Below, piece after piece: positions 8,547 to 17,125 of a DNA stretch of 64,000 nt. Where the stretch lies: contig PHBH01000004.1 of the NCBI GenBank assembly GCA_002840535.1, positions 95,139-159,138 of the forward strand, written 5' to 3'. Each line of letters begins with the position of its first letter. Position 1 is the stretch's first letter. Origin of the DNA: Deltaproteobacteria bacterium HGW-Deltaproteobacteria-15. Its GTDB lineage: Bacteria > Desulfobacterota > DSM-4660 > Desulfatiglandales > HGW-15. The position numbers were made by a program, and so were the translations under genes. The notes under the pieces are model-generated. The model had not been told where the DNA came from. It saw only the letters and a list, made by a program, of their open reading frames with translations, and searched no databases.

Positions 8547-10772
8547 ATGGGAGAGGAAAAGGCAATTATCTCCGGTTGCCCTTCGTGTGGCAGCAGATAC
8601 AAGGTGCCACCCGGGTTTCATGGCAAGACCCTATCCTGCAAGAAATGCGGCACCCCCTTCAAGCTCATCGAATTTCCCGAAAATCAAACTAAAGAACCCA
8701 TGGCCCGGCCGGCCGCCGATAACAAGGCGCAGGCCATAGGGGTGGACGACCCTTGCCTGGTCATTGGCAGACTGGTTGTCAAATATTGCTATGCCGACGA
8801 AGTCCAGGTGAGGGAGGCGCTTGCCTTCCAGGCAAAGGAAAAACAGCAGGGGAGAGAAAAGTCCCTGGGAGAGATTCTCGTTTCCAAAGGAACGATTTCG
8901 CCGGATCAGCTCAAGTGCGTTATTTCCGTTCAGCAGCTTGTAGATGCGCGCCAGCTCGATGTCCGGTTCGGGAGCATTGCCGTTCAGAACGGCTTTGCCG
9001 GGGATGAGGACATTGCGAACGCACTGGAGGTGCAAAAGAGGATTTTTAAAGAACAGCGGCTCGTGAAGCGGATAGGGGATATCCTTGTAGAGGCGGGGAC
9101 CATGAGCCCGGAGCAAAAAGAGGGAATCCTCGAGAGACAGAAACGTCTGGCAGAGATGTCCCCATCGGGAGAGCCCGGCCGGCCCGATACGAGCGCAGAC
9201 ACAGCCAAGGACTTCGAAATAACCGTTTCTGAGGATGGGCTCTCCGCCTCTCTTTCCCTGGAGAAGGAAATCCCCGTCCGACCCCGCCTCAATGACATCA
9301 AGGCCGCTCTCGCCGCACGTGGGATCTGTCACGGGGTCGTGGATGACCAAAGTATAGAATCCGTGCTGAACGGAGAACAGGGAAAAGGTCCGTTTAAGAT
9401 TGCGCAGGGAACGGCGCCGGTACAGGGTGGAGCGGTAATTATTCGGCATCTCTTCAATACCGATCCTTTAAAGGTGGGCCAGATCAAGGAGGGGGGTAAC
9501 ATCGATTTCAGGGAGAGGGGTCCCGTTCCACAGGTCAAGCAGGGCGACCTCCTTGCGGAAAAGGTCTTTCCCGACGACGGAATACCCGGGCTCGATATTT
9601 ACGGAAGAGAAGTCTCTCCTCCCATAAGCAAGGACGTCAAATTGCGGGCCGGGAAAGGAACAAAAATCTCTGGAGACGGTACGAAGCTGTATGCGGATAT
9701 TCCAGGAAGGCCAGAACTCAGGGCTGACGGCAGGGTGTACGTCTTCAGCGATCTGGAGATCGACGGGAATGTGGACCTGAAGACGGGACATGTCGATTTC
9801 CAGGGACACGTCGTTGTTTCCGGTGCGGTACAGAGCGGTTTCCGGGTAAAGGGAGGAAGCCTCACGGCGAATGAGGTCCTGAAGGCGGAGGTGGAGACCG
9901 CCGGGGACGTCGCTGTATTTGGGGGCATCATCGGGGCAACGATCCGGGCCGGCGGACATGTGAGGGCGAGATATATTCATGATTCGCAGATTGAAGCCCT
10001 CGGCGACATTGTTGTGGAGAAGGAGATCATCGATTCGAGATTGGAGAGCAGCGGACTCTGCAGTGTAAAGAAGGGACATATCCTCTCCAGCCAGGTCCAG
10101 GCAAAAAAAGGGATAGAAGCGGCCCAGGTAGGTTCCGATTCGTCGAGACAATGTCACCTTATCGTGGGCACCAACGAAAGGGCCAGGAATGAAATCGAAC
10201 GGCTGAAGAGATCAATAACGGCCAAGAAACAGGAGAAGAAGGGATTGGAGGAACGTGTTCAGGAACTGGAGAAGGAATCGCAGGGAGTCCAGTCCCAAAT
10301 TGGAGTTCTGGCGCAGGAACAGGACCGCGCGCTGGTGAACAAGAGGAAGCTTCTGGCCAAGTTGGATGAAGTCCGCAAGACCGGCGCTGCAGACCAAATG
10401 GACGCGATGAATAAGCTCCTCGAAACACTCGACCAGGAAATCGGAGAAAGAGAAAAATCGCTGGACTCCCTTCTCGAGAGTCAGGAGAAGATCGCGGAGC
10501 AGATCTCCGCATCCCAGCAGGAACCCCGGCGCCTGGATGGAGAGATCGCGGCCATCGAGGATGAGGTCGCCTCCATCGCGGAATGGGCGCAAGCCGACAA
10601 AGGGAGCTCTTTTGTCAAGGTCTACGGGTCGATTTACCAGTATACCTCTGTCAAAGGCATCTACGCGACCATGATTCTTCCCGAAACACACAGCAGGGTC
10701 CTCATCAAGGAGATCAAGACCCGAACCGCCGATGACAAGCCGGAATGGAAGATGAAGATTTCCAGGCTGTAG
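8547..10772 (+). CDS. FapA/DUF342 family protein with N-terminal zinc ribbon
   Basis: 741 residues. An N-terminal CPSC...CKKC zinc ribbon (about residues 11-36) is followed by two helical repeats with the phrase LGEIL/IGDILVxxGTxSPxQ (about 100-220). The FapA core (about 240-560) has many short glycine-rich beta turns typical of the MinC-like right-handed beta helix. A long coiled coil spans about 555-680, and a small beta domain ends the protein. FapA-family proteins act in flagellar assembly or polar regulation in Vibrio, but no flagellar gene is near, so the role here is unknown. The helical repeats resemble those in type II secretion and pilus ATPases. A Shine-Dalgarno GAAGGA precedes the ATG. 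Confidence 0.82.
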   Translation: MGEEKAIISGCPSCGSRYKVPPGFHGKTLSCKKCGTPFKLIEFPENQTKEPMARPAADNKAQAIGVDDPCLVIGRLVVKYCYADEVQVREALAFQAKEKQQGREKSLGEILVSKGTISPDQLKCVISVQQLVDARQLDVRFGSIAVQNGFAGDEDIANALEVQKRIFKEQRLVKRIGDILVEAGTMSPEQKEGILERQKRLAEMSPSGEPGRPDTSADTAKDFEITVSEDGLSASLSLEKEIPVRPRLNDIKAALAARGICHGVVDDQSIESVLNGEQGKGPFKIAQGTAPVQGGAVIIRHLFNTDPLKVGQIKEGGNIDFRERGPVPQVKQGDLLAEKVFPDDGIPGLDIYGREVSPPISKDVKLRAGKGTKISGDGTKLYADIPGRPELRADGRVYVFSDLEIDGNVDLKTGHVDFQGHVVVSGAVQSGFRVKGGSLTANEVLKAEVETAGDVAVFGGIIGATIRAGGHVRARYIHDSQIEALGDIVVEKEIIDSRLESSGLCSVKKGHILSSQVQAKKGIEAAQVGSDSSRQCHLIVGTNERARNEIERLKRSITAKKQEKKGLEERVQELEKESQGVQSQIGVLAQEQDRALVNKRKLLAKLDEVRKTGAADQMDAMNKLLETLDQEIGEREKSLDSLLESQEKIAEQISASQQEPRRLDGEIAAIEDEVASIAEWAQADKGSSFVKVYGSIYQYTSVKGIYATMILPETHSRVLIKEIKTRTADDKPEWKMKISRL

Positions 10773-10799
10773 AAAAAATATCTTTGAACTTCTCGGTGT

Positions 10800-11714
10800 T
10801 CAGAAAAGGCTCTCCGAATAGCTCTCTTCTATGACGGAAACCACCGAGGTGAGAACAGCGTTGACAGGCGTGGGGATCCCAAGTCTCTTTCCCTCCTGAA
10901 CAATGGCGCCGTTGATAAAGGAAATTTCCGTCCGCCTCTTCTTGAGCACGTCCTGCAGCATGGATGCCACGTTGTCAGCAGTATCCCGGCATACCTGCAT
11001 CACTTTTCCAAGAGGATCCGGGTAGGGGAGAGGTATCTTCAGGGAATTACAGACCTCGAGCGCCTCGGCAACGGCTTGCCGCATGATCGTCCGTGAACCC
11101 TCCTTCTCCGGCAACCTTCCGTTTCTCAGCCTTGTGAGGGCTGCGAGCGCATTTATCCCCACATTGACTACAAGTTTTCCCCAGATATAGATCCCGATGT
11201 TTTTATCGGCCCTTGAGCGGAATCCGGCATCCGTGAATGCGGAGATGATGGATTCCGAAAATGGGCCGTCCTGAATGATTGTCTCGCCCTGTCCGGCATG
11301 CCGGATTCTCCCCTGCCCCAATACCGTTGCCCCTTCCGCAGTCACGCCGCCGAGGACCTTGTCCGGACCGAGCACTTCTGAGAGGATTTCCAGATTCCCC
11401 AACCCGTTCTGGAGGCTAAGAACCCTGGTTTGCGGACCAACGGTTTCCTGGATACCCTTTGCTGCGGAAAGCGTGTCATAGGCTTTGACGCAGATCAGAA
11501 CCAGGTCGGGCGGAGTGGAAAGGGGTGTTGAAAAGGCGGGAACTCCTGCTTTGTACTTACCGCTCACCCCCTCGACCCTGACCCCCTTGCGGTTGATCTC
11601 TTCCACCCGTTCACGGAGAGTCTCCAGCAGGGTCACATCATGTCCGACTTTTTGAAGCCGGGCCGCAAAAAGGCACCCCATGGCCCCTGCGCCAACGACA
11701 AGAATGCGCATCAT
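10800..11714 (-). CDS. panE: 2-dehydropantoate 2-reductase (ketopantoate reductase)
   Basis: 304 residues. The N-terminal Rossmann motif is VVGAGAMGCLFAARL. The catalytic-lysine region IWGKLVVNVGINALAALT and a C-terminal helical domain are typical of the ketopantoate reductase/ApbA family. It reduces 2-dehydropantoate to pantoate with NADPH in pantothenate and CoA synthesis. It lies 17 bases downstream of panB, which makes the panE assignment firm within a family of several 2-ketoacid reductases. Confidence 0.9.
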   Translation of the reverse strand: MMRILVVGAGAMGCLFAARLQKVGHDVTLLETLRERVEEINRKGVRVEGVSGKYKAGVPAFSTPLSTPPDLVLICVKAYDTLSAAKGIQETVGPQTRVLSLQNGLGNLEILSEVLGPDKVLGGVTAEGATVLGQGRIRHAGQGETIIQDGPFSESIISAFTDAGFRSRADKNIGIYIWGKLVVNVGINALAALTRLRNGRLPEKEGSRTIMRQAVAEALEVCNSLKIPLPYPDPLGKVMQVCRDTADNVASMLQDVLKKRRTEISFINGAIVQEGKRLGIPTPVNAVLTSVVSVIEESYSESLF

Positions 11715-11731
11715 CCACCCCCATGAATTTC

Positions 11732-12565
11732 TCAGATTTTCTTGGCCTCTTCGGGCTTCATCACAAAAGAGTGCTCCGGCCCGGGGAAGGTGCCGTTCTT
11801 GACTTCCGTCTTGTACTGGAGAAGGGCTTCCCTGATCATGGGGGAGAGATTTACGTAACGCTTCACGAATTTTGGCGTAAACCTCTCGAACAGGCCCACG
11901 AGATCGTGATAGACCAGCACTTGCCCGTCACAGTCCTTCCCAGCACCGATGCCGATAGTGGGGATCTTGAGCTCTTCGGTGATTCTTGCTGCCAGAAGGT
12001 CAGGTATGGCTTCCAGGACCAGCATGAATGCCCCGGCTTCCTCCAGATCGCGGGCCGACTGCAGCAACTGCCGAGCGCTTTCCGCATCCTTGCCCTGGAC
12101 CTTGAACCCGCTCAACATGGTAGCGGTCTGGGGTGTCAGTCCGATATGCCCGCAGACGGGGATGCCGGCCCGCACAATGGCCCTGACCACATCCGCCATC
12201 TCGCTCCCTCCTTCCAGCTTCACGGAATCGCATAAGGCCTCTTTGAAGAACCGGCCGGCGTTTTCCACCGCCTTTTCCACAGAAACCTGATAGGAAAGAA
12301 ACGGCATATCCCCGATGACAAAGGCGGACTGAGTGCCCCTCATAACAGCCTTGCAGTGGTGGATCATTTCTTCCACTGTGACAGGCACGGTGGAGCTATG
12401 CCCCAGCATGACCATGGCAAGAGAATCGCCGACCAAAATGGTGTCAATGCCTGCCTCGTCCACGAGCCTGGCTGTAGGATAATCGTAGGCGGTCATCATG
12501 GTGATCTTTTCTCCAGCCCTCTTCTTCTGATTGAGTTCCGCAAGAGTCATTTTCTTATTTTCCAT
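11732..12565 (-). CDS. panB: 3-methyl-2-oxobutanoate hydroxymethyltransferase
   Basis: 277 residues, a TIM-barrel enzyme that transfers a hydroxymethyl group from methylenetetrahydrofolate to 2-ketoisovalerate, the first committed step of pantothenate synthesis. Family motifs are clear: MMTAYDYPTARLVDEAGID, VGDSLAMVMLG, GHIGLTPQ and IGIGAGKDCDGQVLV. The ATG at 12565 (MENKKMTLAEL) is chosen because GGAGG lies 6 bases upstream; the longer frame to 12631 adds unconserved residues. First gene of the panB-panE operon. Confidence 0.95.
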   Translation of the reverse strand: MENKKMTLAELNQKKRAGEKITMMTAYDYPTARLVDEAGIDTILVGDSLAMVMLGHSSTVPVTVEEMIHHCKAVMRGTQSAFVIGDMPFLSYQVSVEKAVENAGRFFKEALCDSVKLEGGSEMADVVRAIVRAGIPVCGHIGLTPQTATMLSGFKVQGKDAESARQLLQSARDLEEAGAFMLVLEAIPDLLAARITEELKIPTIGIGAGKDCDGQVLVYHDLVGLFERFTPKFVKRYVNLSPMIREALLQYKTEVKNGTFPGPEHSFVMKPEEAKKI

Positions 12566-12897
12566 TGTGGCCTCCAAAGTTTGGGCTGATTGCAGGAGAA
12601 ATTCCGATCGTCCCCGAATCTCCATGTTCAAAAGGTATAGACCATGGCGCTTTGGCAGTCAACCGGCACAGATAAGGCAACGCGGAAGGGGAACACGCAT
12701 GGAAAAATGAAGAGACTCACGCAATCGCCATCGCTTGCGCGGTGTGGGTGGCGCTATTGGGACATCACCAGGGCGGAAATCGCTCGTTGAGGTTCTTGAC
12801 AGCCCCACGATTTTGTGGATACTTTCGATTCCCAATCGTCAGGAGAGTCTAAAGGAGCCGCGGCAAACACTCCCTTATTCGGAATCAGGGGGCGAGT
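12566..12897. other. Divergent intergenic region panB / AMIN-domain gene
   Basis: 332 bases without a supported gene. The only element I can support is the + strand promoter at 12796-12825. A palindromic GGCGATT/AATCGCC pair near 12723-12782 is weak and unassigned. Confidence 0.4.
12796..12825 (+). promoter_or_regulatory. Candidate sigma-70 promoter of the AMIN-domain gene
   Basis: A perfect TTGACA (12796-12801) is followed after 18 bases by TACTTT (12820-12825). The predicted transcript begins about 65 bases before the GTG start at 12898. The -10 is a weak match. Confidence 0.45.
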
Positions 12898-13410
12898 GTG
12901 ATCCATTTTGTCTTTTGGTGCTTTTTCATCTTCGCAAGCCTGCAATGGTTTGCGCCTTTTACCAGCGCTTCTGATTTACAGCGACAGTCGTATTCTCTTG
13001 CACAATCCGGGGCAGCTGCGCAAGACAAGGAACAACCTCAGGCTGCCGGCAAGCCCCCTCTGATCATCAGAGACATCCAGTTTCGATTAGAAAAGGGTGC
13101 GAAAGAAAAAGTGCTCGTTCTTTCAAATCGGTTCATCGACCCCTCCGTCATGGCCCTCGAAGGAGAGAAACCCAGGTTTGTCATAGACATCCGGAATACG
13201 AGCTCGGTAAAAAAAGGACTCACCACCATCCCTGTGAACGGCCGATTCATTCAGCAGGTCCGCACCCGCCATGATGCCAAAACAGGAACATTCAGAATCG
13301 TGCTGGACCTCAGTCCCAGTGAGAATTACAAGGTGAACCAGACCTTTTTTGAAGCGGAAAACATGTATGTCGTAGAAGTCGAGCCGGAAAGCAGGAGTGA
13401 AAGGAAATAG
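12898..13410 (+). CDS. Exported AMIN-domain protein
   Basis: 170 residues starting at GTG. Residues 1-24 are a signal peptide (hydrophobic core FVFWCFFIFASLQWFAPFTSA). The mature protein is essentially one AMIN domain (about 55-165), with the phrases FVIDIRNTSSV, GRFIQQVRTRHD and FRIVLDLS typical of the beta-sandwich that localises amidases and secretins to peptidoglycan or the septum. No catalytic domain follows, so it is probably a stand-alone periplasmic binding protein. It lies 112 bases upstream of the lysine-rich peptide gene. Confidence 0.75.
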   Translation: MIHFVFWCFFIFASLQWFAPFTSASDLQRQSYSLAQSGAAAQDKEQPQAAGKPPLIIRDIQFRLEKGAKEKVLVLSNRFIDPSVMALEGEKPRFVIDIRNTSSVKKGLTTIPVNGRFIQQVRTRHDAKTGTFRIVLDLSPSENYKVNQTFFEAENMYVVEVEPESRSERK

Positions 13411-13522
13411 TCGAGAGGTGGCCGACCGATCTTGGAACCGCGCAAGAGAAGAAATCGATTTTGAATTGCCGGTAACTTGGGGTATATAGTGCACAAAATA
13501 ATGTTACCCAAAGGAGTGAAAG

Positions 13523-13627
13523 ATGGCTAAGACTGCAGAGAGAAAAAAGGATACCAAGAAGAAACCGACCAAGACGTTGAAAGAAAAGAAGGCGGAGAAG
13601 AAGGCAAAGAAAGAAGGCAAAAGTTAG
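13523..13627 (+). CDS. 34-residue lysine-rich basic peptide
   Basis: A short frame encoding MAKTAERKKDTKKKPTK followed by a similar Lys/Glu-rich tail ending KKEGKS. About 45 percent of residues are lysine and there is no hydrophobic segment. The ATG has AAGGAGTG upstream at good spacing, and the next gene begins 14 bases after its stop, consistent with a two-gene operon. Such peptides could bind nucleic acid or be ribosome-associated, but the composition is too simple to assign a function. Confidence 0.6.
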   Translation: MAKTAERKKDTKKKPTKTLKEKKAEKKAKKEGKS

Positions 13628-13641
13628 TCGCGTTCTCGGAA

Positions 13642-14178
13642 ATGGGTGCGGAGAGCATGCCGATTCGTCTGCCAAAGCTGGTCGAGCGAGATCACCGGGC
13701 GACGGAGCTTCTCCATATTTTGACCTCGAACACCCGGCCTCTGTGGAGCGGGGGTCAGATCGAGGTCCCGTTGGTCAAACTCGATCACGGGCTGGCCGAG
13801 GCCCTGCGCAGCGCCCATAATGCCGGCAGGGTCGTTCGAGGCCTGGAAAGCGCCAACAAAAAGCTGGCTTCTGAAGAGCGTGGGCTCATTCTGGCCGATC
13901 AACGCGCCAATGTGGTCCGAGGCGCCCGTGTCTCGCGCCTGCTGCTTCTGGCGGATGATGGTGCAGAGCGCTTTTACCGCCATGTGGAGACGCTGCTTCG
14001 CCGTCACGAACCCAGGGTGCTGGCTGTTCGTCTTGCGCTGGATGCGGCTGCCCTGGGTGAGTTGCTCTTCGGCCCCAATCGTCCCGTTCGGTTGCTGATG
14101 ATCGAGCACAAAGAGGCTGTCTGCTCGGTTCTCCTCGCCATGGCTTCCCGCCCTATCGACAAACACGATCTTGTGTGA
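13642..14178 (+). CDS. Conserved-looking hypothetical protein
   Basis: 178 residues, rich in Arg, Leu and Ala, mainly helical, with no signal peptide or membrane segment and no domain I recognise. It follows the lysine-rich peptide gene closely. A minus-strand frame of nearly equal length (13624-14166) covers the same DNA. I prefer the + strand because of its place behind a well-formed ribosome-binding site and operon partner and its more natural helical pattern. An internal ATG at 13657 is an alternative start. Confidence 0.5.
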   Translation: MGAESMPIRLPKLVERDHRATELLHILTSNTRPLWSGGQIEVPLVKLDHGLAEALRSAHNAGRVVRGLESANKKLASEERGLILADQRANVVRGARVSRLLLLADDGAERFYRHVETLLRRHEPRVLAVRLALDAAALGELLFGPNRPVRLLMIEHKEAVCSVLLAMASRPIDKHDLV

Positions 14179-14292
14179 GCATTAAAAGAAAAGATTTTTT
14201 CTCACAGAGTCCACAGAGTCGCAGAGCAATTCGGGGTGACATATTGAGCGATCGATACGCGCGTATCGTCGGATGCCTTGAGTTGCTGAATC

Positions 14293-14325
14293 TTGTCCTG
14301 TTTCTTGACCCAAGAAACAGGACAA
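14293..14325. repeat. Perfect 15-bp inverted repeat with 3-base loop
   Basis: TTGTCCTGTTTCTTG, loop ACC, CAAGAAACAGGACAA. The arms are perfect and the spacer is minimal. It lies between the 3' ends of two convergent genes and has no U-tract, so it may be an RNA hairpin at transcript ends or a cruciform. An operator function is less likely in this position. Confidence 0.7.
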
Positions 14326-14327
14326 TG

Positions 14328-14401
14328 TAGCGCTCTCTCTGTGAACTCTGGGTTCTCTAGCGAAGCCCCGCCCAGCGGGCGGGACAGGCGCGCGAGAGAC
14401 G
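14328..14401. repeat. TCTCTAGCGAAGC/GCGAGAGAC intergenic repeat copy
   Basis: The segment TCTCTAGCGAAGC, an internal GC-rich hairpin and GCGCGAGAGAC repeat the right half of the element at 62290-62385. This is a second copy of that family, here downstream of the convergent pair. Confidence 0.5.
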
Positions 14402-14420
14402 CCTTCAGTGAAAGCAACGA

Positions 14421-15110
14421 TCAAGTGTTGCGTATCAGGATATCGTGGGCCTTGGGGCCGCAGTTGAAGAGGAGATCGAAGGCGGAGAGGTTCGGGATGA
14501 AATCTCCCCAAAGCTGGGGGTAGACGGGAGAAGGGGGTTGAAAGAATTCAAGCGATATCCCGGCTGATTCGAACAAAGATGCGTCCAGGTATTTCCGGGC
14601 GGGAGCCTGGGCCAGGAAGCGGTCGGCCCCAAGGGTTCTGCAGATCTCTACAAGACGGGTGGTGGCCGTAGATCCAATTGCCAGTTCAGAGAGAAGCTCC
14701 ATCTCTGTTCTGATTCCGAGCTGTAACCAGAGATAGTCGATGATCGAAACGTTCAGATCGATGAGCCTGTCGTATTTTTCAGAAAACATCTCCTCCACAA
14801 AATCCAGATGGTCTCTTAAGTAAGGCGCATGACCGTAAGCTGACTTGATGCTCTCCAGGTGCTTGGCCCTCCATCGTCCTTTCGTATGGATTCTCACTTC
14901 GTTTATGCGCTGAAGGCCCAGACCTTTTTTCATCACAGGGACCGTCATCCAGAGAGCGCCCTGAGCGTTCTTGAATCGGTTGCGCGTGATCCAGGTCGTT
15001 CCGCGGGGGAACTGCACCTCGTCAAGGATGACAAAGACATCCGAGAGATGAGCCTTGTAGAAGAAGCCGGGAAAAGGGGCGAAATAGGGCTGGGATACGG
15101 AAACGATCAT
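14421..15110 (-). CDS. WbqC-like family protein
   Basis: 229 residues. The N-terminal pattern SQPYFAPFPGFFYKAHLSDV, then VILDEVQFPRGTTWITRNR and LWMTVPV, is that of the WbqC-like family (PF08889), often found in polysaccharide biosynthesis loci and thought to take part in sugar modification. The biochemical role is not established. A 43-residue frame upstream ends in ATGA overlap with this start, suggesting translational coupling. No glycosylation cluster surrounds it here. Confidence 0.78.
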   Translation of the reverse strand: MIVSVSQPYFAPFPGFFYKAHLSDVFVILDEVQFPRGTTWITRNRFKNAQGALWMTVPVMKKGLGLQRINEVRIHTKGRWRAKHLESIKSAYGHAPYLRDHLDFVEEMFSEKYDRLIDLNVSIIDYLWLQLGIRTEMELLSELAIGSTATTRLVEICRTLGADRFLAQAPARKYLDASLFESAGISLEFFQPPSPVYPQLWGDFIPNLSAFDLLFNCGPKAHDILIRNT

Positions 15111-15238
15111 GGCTCAGTCCTTTCCCGGAAAGTGAAACTCTCGATCAGGTCGAAACCCACGCCCCTGAGCGCCTGGTCATGGAGAGTGGCTACGCCTGCC
15201 CCGGATTCATTGGTCGGGAGAGCATCCACAGTTTCCAT
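15107..15238 (-). CDS. Possible 43-residue peptide coupled to the WbqC-like gene
   Basis: A short frame METVDALPTNESG...FTFRERTEP whose TGA overlaps the ATG of the WbqC-like gene in an ATGA arrangement. It fills most of an otherwise empty gap. There is no clear Shine-Dalgarno and no recognised family. It may be a leader peptide, a fragment of a lost gene, or chance. Confidence 0.3.
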   Translation of the reverse strand: METVDALPTNESGAGVATLHDQALRGVGFDLIESFTFRERTEP

Positions 15239-15258
15239 AGGCTGTCATGATTCATTCT

Positions 15259-15321
15259 GCCACTAAGACACAAAGGCACAAAGAAAAAATCAGCAGGTTT
15301 TCTCTTCGTGTCTTTAGTGGC
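15259..15321. repeat. GCCACTAAGACAC inverted repeat overlapping a stop codon
   Basis: The arms GCCACTAAGACAC (15259-15271) and GTGTCTTTAGTGGC (15308-15321) match except for one inserted base. The deacetylase gene on the minus strand ends with TAG whose last base is the outer base of this repeat. Same family as 37067-37127 and 55844-55908. Confidence 0.65.
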
Positions 15322-16127
15322 TAGACTTCTGTACCCGGGATGAGGCTGGACACATACACCAGCGAGATTTCCGACTCTCTCAGCGCGCGCGCGAAACGTC
15401 CGATAGCCCTTGCAGTCTCAGGAAAGGGATGTCCTATTCCAATGGCGCTGCCTCGTTTCAAGGCGCAGATCCTCAACCGATCCAGCGCAAAGAGAGTCGG
15501 TTCCTCACCCAGATAGTGATCAAGGAAGAGGTGCCGGGATGCTGCCGGAACCTTGAGCCTGCGGGCCGTCTCGCCCACCACGGAACGGCCGGAAGTCAGG
15601 CTGTCCACGAAAAAAAGCCCGCTTCCCCTGAGAACCCCTAATGCGTCACTGGTTTCTCTCTGGCACGCGGTGAATCTGGATCCCATGTGGTTGTTCACTC
15701 CGTACGCATGGGGGAGTTCAGACAGATTTTCCGTCATTATCCGGGCGATCTTTGCTTCGTCATCACCTACAAACAAGGCGCCGGGACCGGGATTCAGGAA
15801 ACGGTCGTATGGCTCCATTGGCTGGTGGAGCATGATCTCATGGCCTTGCCTGTGTATCTCATCGGCCAGCTCATGGGAGTGGTGGAGCCTTGGCAGGATG
15901 GAAAAGGTGATGGGAACGTCCAGATCGAGAAACTGCCGCGCCCTGGGGATACTGAACCCGATATCATCTATGATCAGCGCAATTCGTGCACTGGGGGAGG
16001 AGGCACTACGGCCTTTCATATCAGAAGCGAATGCACTTGCGAGCCCGTTTACACCCAGGAAGGTACCTGCAAGGACGGCGGCGCTCCTGGCAAGGAACTC
16101 TCTTCTTTTCATGGCACGCTCAGGCAT
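15321..16127 (-). CDS. Divergent polysaccharide deacetylase, Tat-exported
   Basis: 268 residues. The N-terminus MKRREFLARSAAVLAGTFLG is a twin-arginine signal, so the protein should be exported folded. The body matches the divergent polysaccharide deacetylase family: IALIIDDIGFS, ITFSILPRLHHSHELADEIH, HEIMLHQPMEP, and NNHMGSRFT, a modified NodB-like fold acting on periplasmic carbohydrate. The substrate is unknown. The gene is divergent from tatC across a 239-base gap. ATG codons at 16127 and 16112 are both possible starts; the latter places the RR motif at the usual position. Confidence 0.82.
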   Translation of the reverse strand: MPERAMKRREFLARSAAVLAGTFLGVNGLASAFASDMKGRSASSPSARIALIIDDIGFSIPRARQFLDLDVPITFSILPRLHHSHELADEIHRQGHEIMLHQPMEPYDRFLNPGPGALFVGDDEAKIARIMTENLSELPHAYGVNNHMGSRFTACQRETSDALGVLRGSGLFFVDSLTSGRSVVGETARRLKVPAASRHLFLDHYLGEEPTLFALDRLRICALKRGSAIGIGHPFPETARAIGRFARALRESEISLVYVSSLIPGTEV

Positions 16128-16366
16128 GTTTCGTTCCGGCTTTCATGATAAGCCTCGGCTGAAACAGACTGGCTCCGAATACAATAGATTGAGGGCCAAG
16201 TCAATGCATAATACAAGGCATGGTGTAAGAAAGGGAGATTGATCGGGAATCAGCTTCTCATTGAAGATTATTCTAGTGAAGAGCGGCGGCTTTCGGCAGA
16301 GACCCCAAAGGTGTTGCGGACCGGGATAGAAGCAGTCTATAAGGGATACACACGGAGAGAAATGGT

Positions 16367-17125
16367 ATGTCGGCGAATGATGACAGCAAAATGCCTTTTA
16401 CGGCCCACCTCGAAGAGCTTAGAAAATGTCTGATCATCTGCGTGGTGGCTGCCGCCATCGGCACTTTCATATGCTACGGGTTTAAGGAAAGACTCTTCCA
16501 TCTTCTCATGAGGCCTCTTGTACATGCTCTTCCCCAGGGGCAGAAAATGGTCTTTACCGGTCTGCCTGAAGCCTTTTTCGTGTACCTCGAAATCTCGATA
16601 ATTGCAGGAATTATCCTGGCCATGCCCATAATCCTCTATGAGACATGGGTGTTTGTAGCGCCCGGACTCTACGTTCACGAGAGGAAGTTTGCCGCGCCAA
16701 TGGTCATCCTCTCGTCCATTTTCTTTGCAGGGGGGGTGCTGTTCGCCTACTTTGTCGTGTTCCCTTTCGCCTTCAAGTACCTCGTGGGGTTCGAAACCGA
16801 ACTGGTTCGTCCATTGCCGGCCATGAGAGAATACATGAGCCTGGCAAGCGCGCTTCTACTCGCGTTCGGCCTCATCTTCGAGCTGCCCCTGGTGCTCACC
16901 TTGCTTGCCAGAATCGGGGTCGTCTCAACCGCCTTTCTGAAGAAGCAGCGAAAGTACGCCTTTCTCCTGGCGTTCGTCGCTGCCGCGATTCTCACTCCCA
17001 CCCCCGATGTCTTCAACCAGGTCCTGATGGCCGGTCCGATCATGGTTCTCTATGAAATCAGCATCTGGGGAGCAAAGATCTTCGGGAAAAAACGGCAGGA
17101 AAAGAGTAAGGAAGAACAGCCTTAA
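16367..17125 (+). CDS. tatC: Sec-independent protein translocase TatC
   Basis: 252 residues with six transmembrane segments. The signature HLEELRKCLI is near the N-terminus, and YETWVFVAPGLYVHERK and ALLLAFGLIFELPLVLTLLARIGV are conserved in TatC, which recognises twin-arginine signals. It would serve DsrO and the neighbouring deacetylase, both encoded here with RR motifs. No tatA or tatB is in the window. GGAGAG precedes the ATG. Confidence 0.95.
   Translation: MSANDDSKMPFTAHLEELRKCLIICVVAAAIGTFICYGFKERLFHLLMRPLVHALPQGQKMVFTGLPEAFFVYLEISIIAGIILAMPIILYETWVFVAPGLYVHERKFAAPMVILSSIFFAGGVLFAYFVVFPFAFKYLVGFETELVRPLPAMREYMSLASALLLAFGLIFELPLVLTLLARIGVVSTAFLKKQRKYAFLLAFVAAAILTPTPDVFNQVLMAGPIMVLYEISIWGAKIFGKKRQEKSKEEQP

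Noticed and set aside
13624..14166. Minus-strand frame of 180 codons opposite the hypothetical gene
   Set aside because: No ribosome-binding site, and it would end inside the lysine-rich peptide gene; the + strand frame has better context. Not fully excluded.
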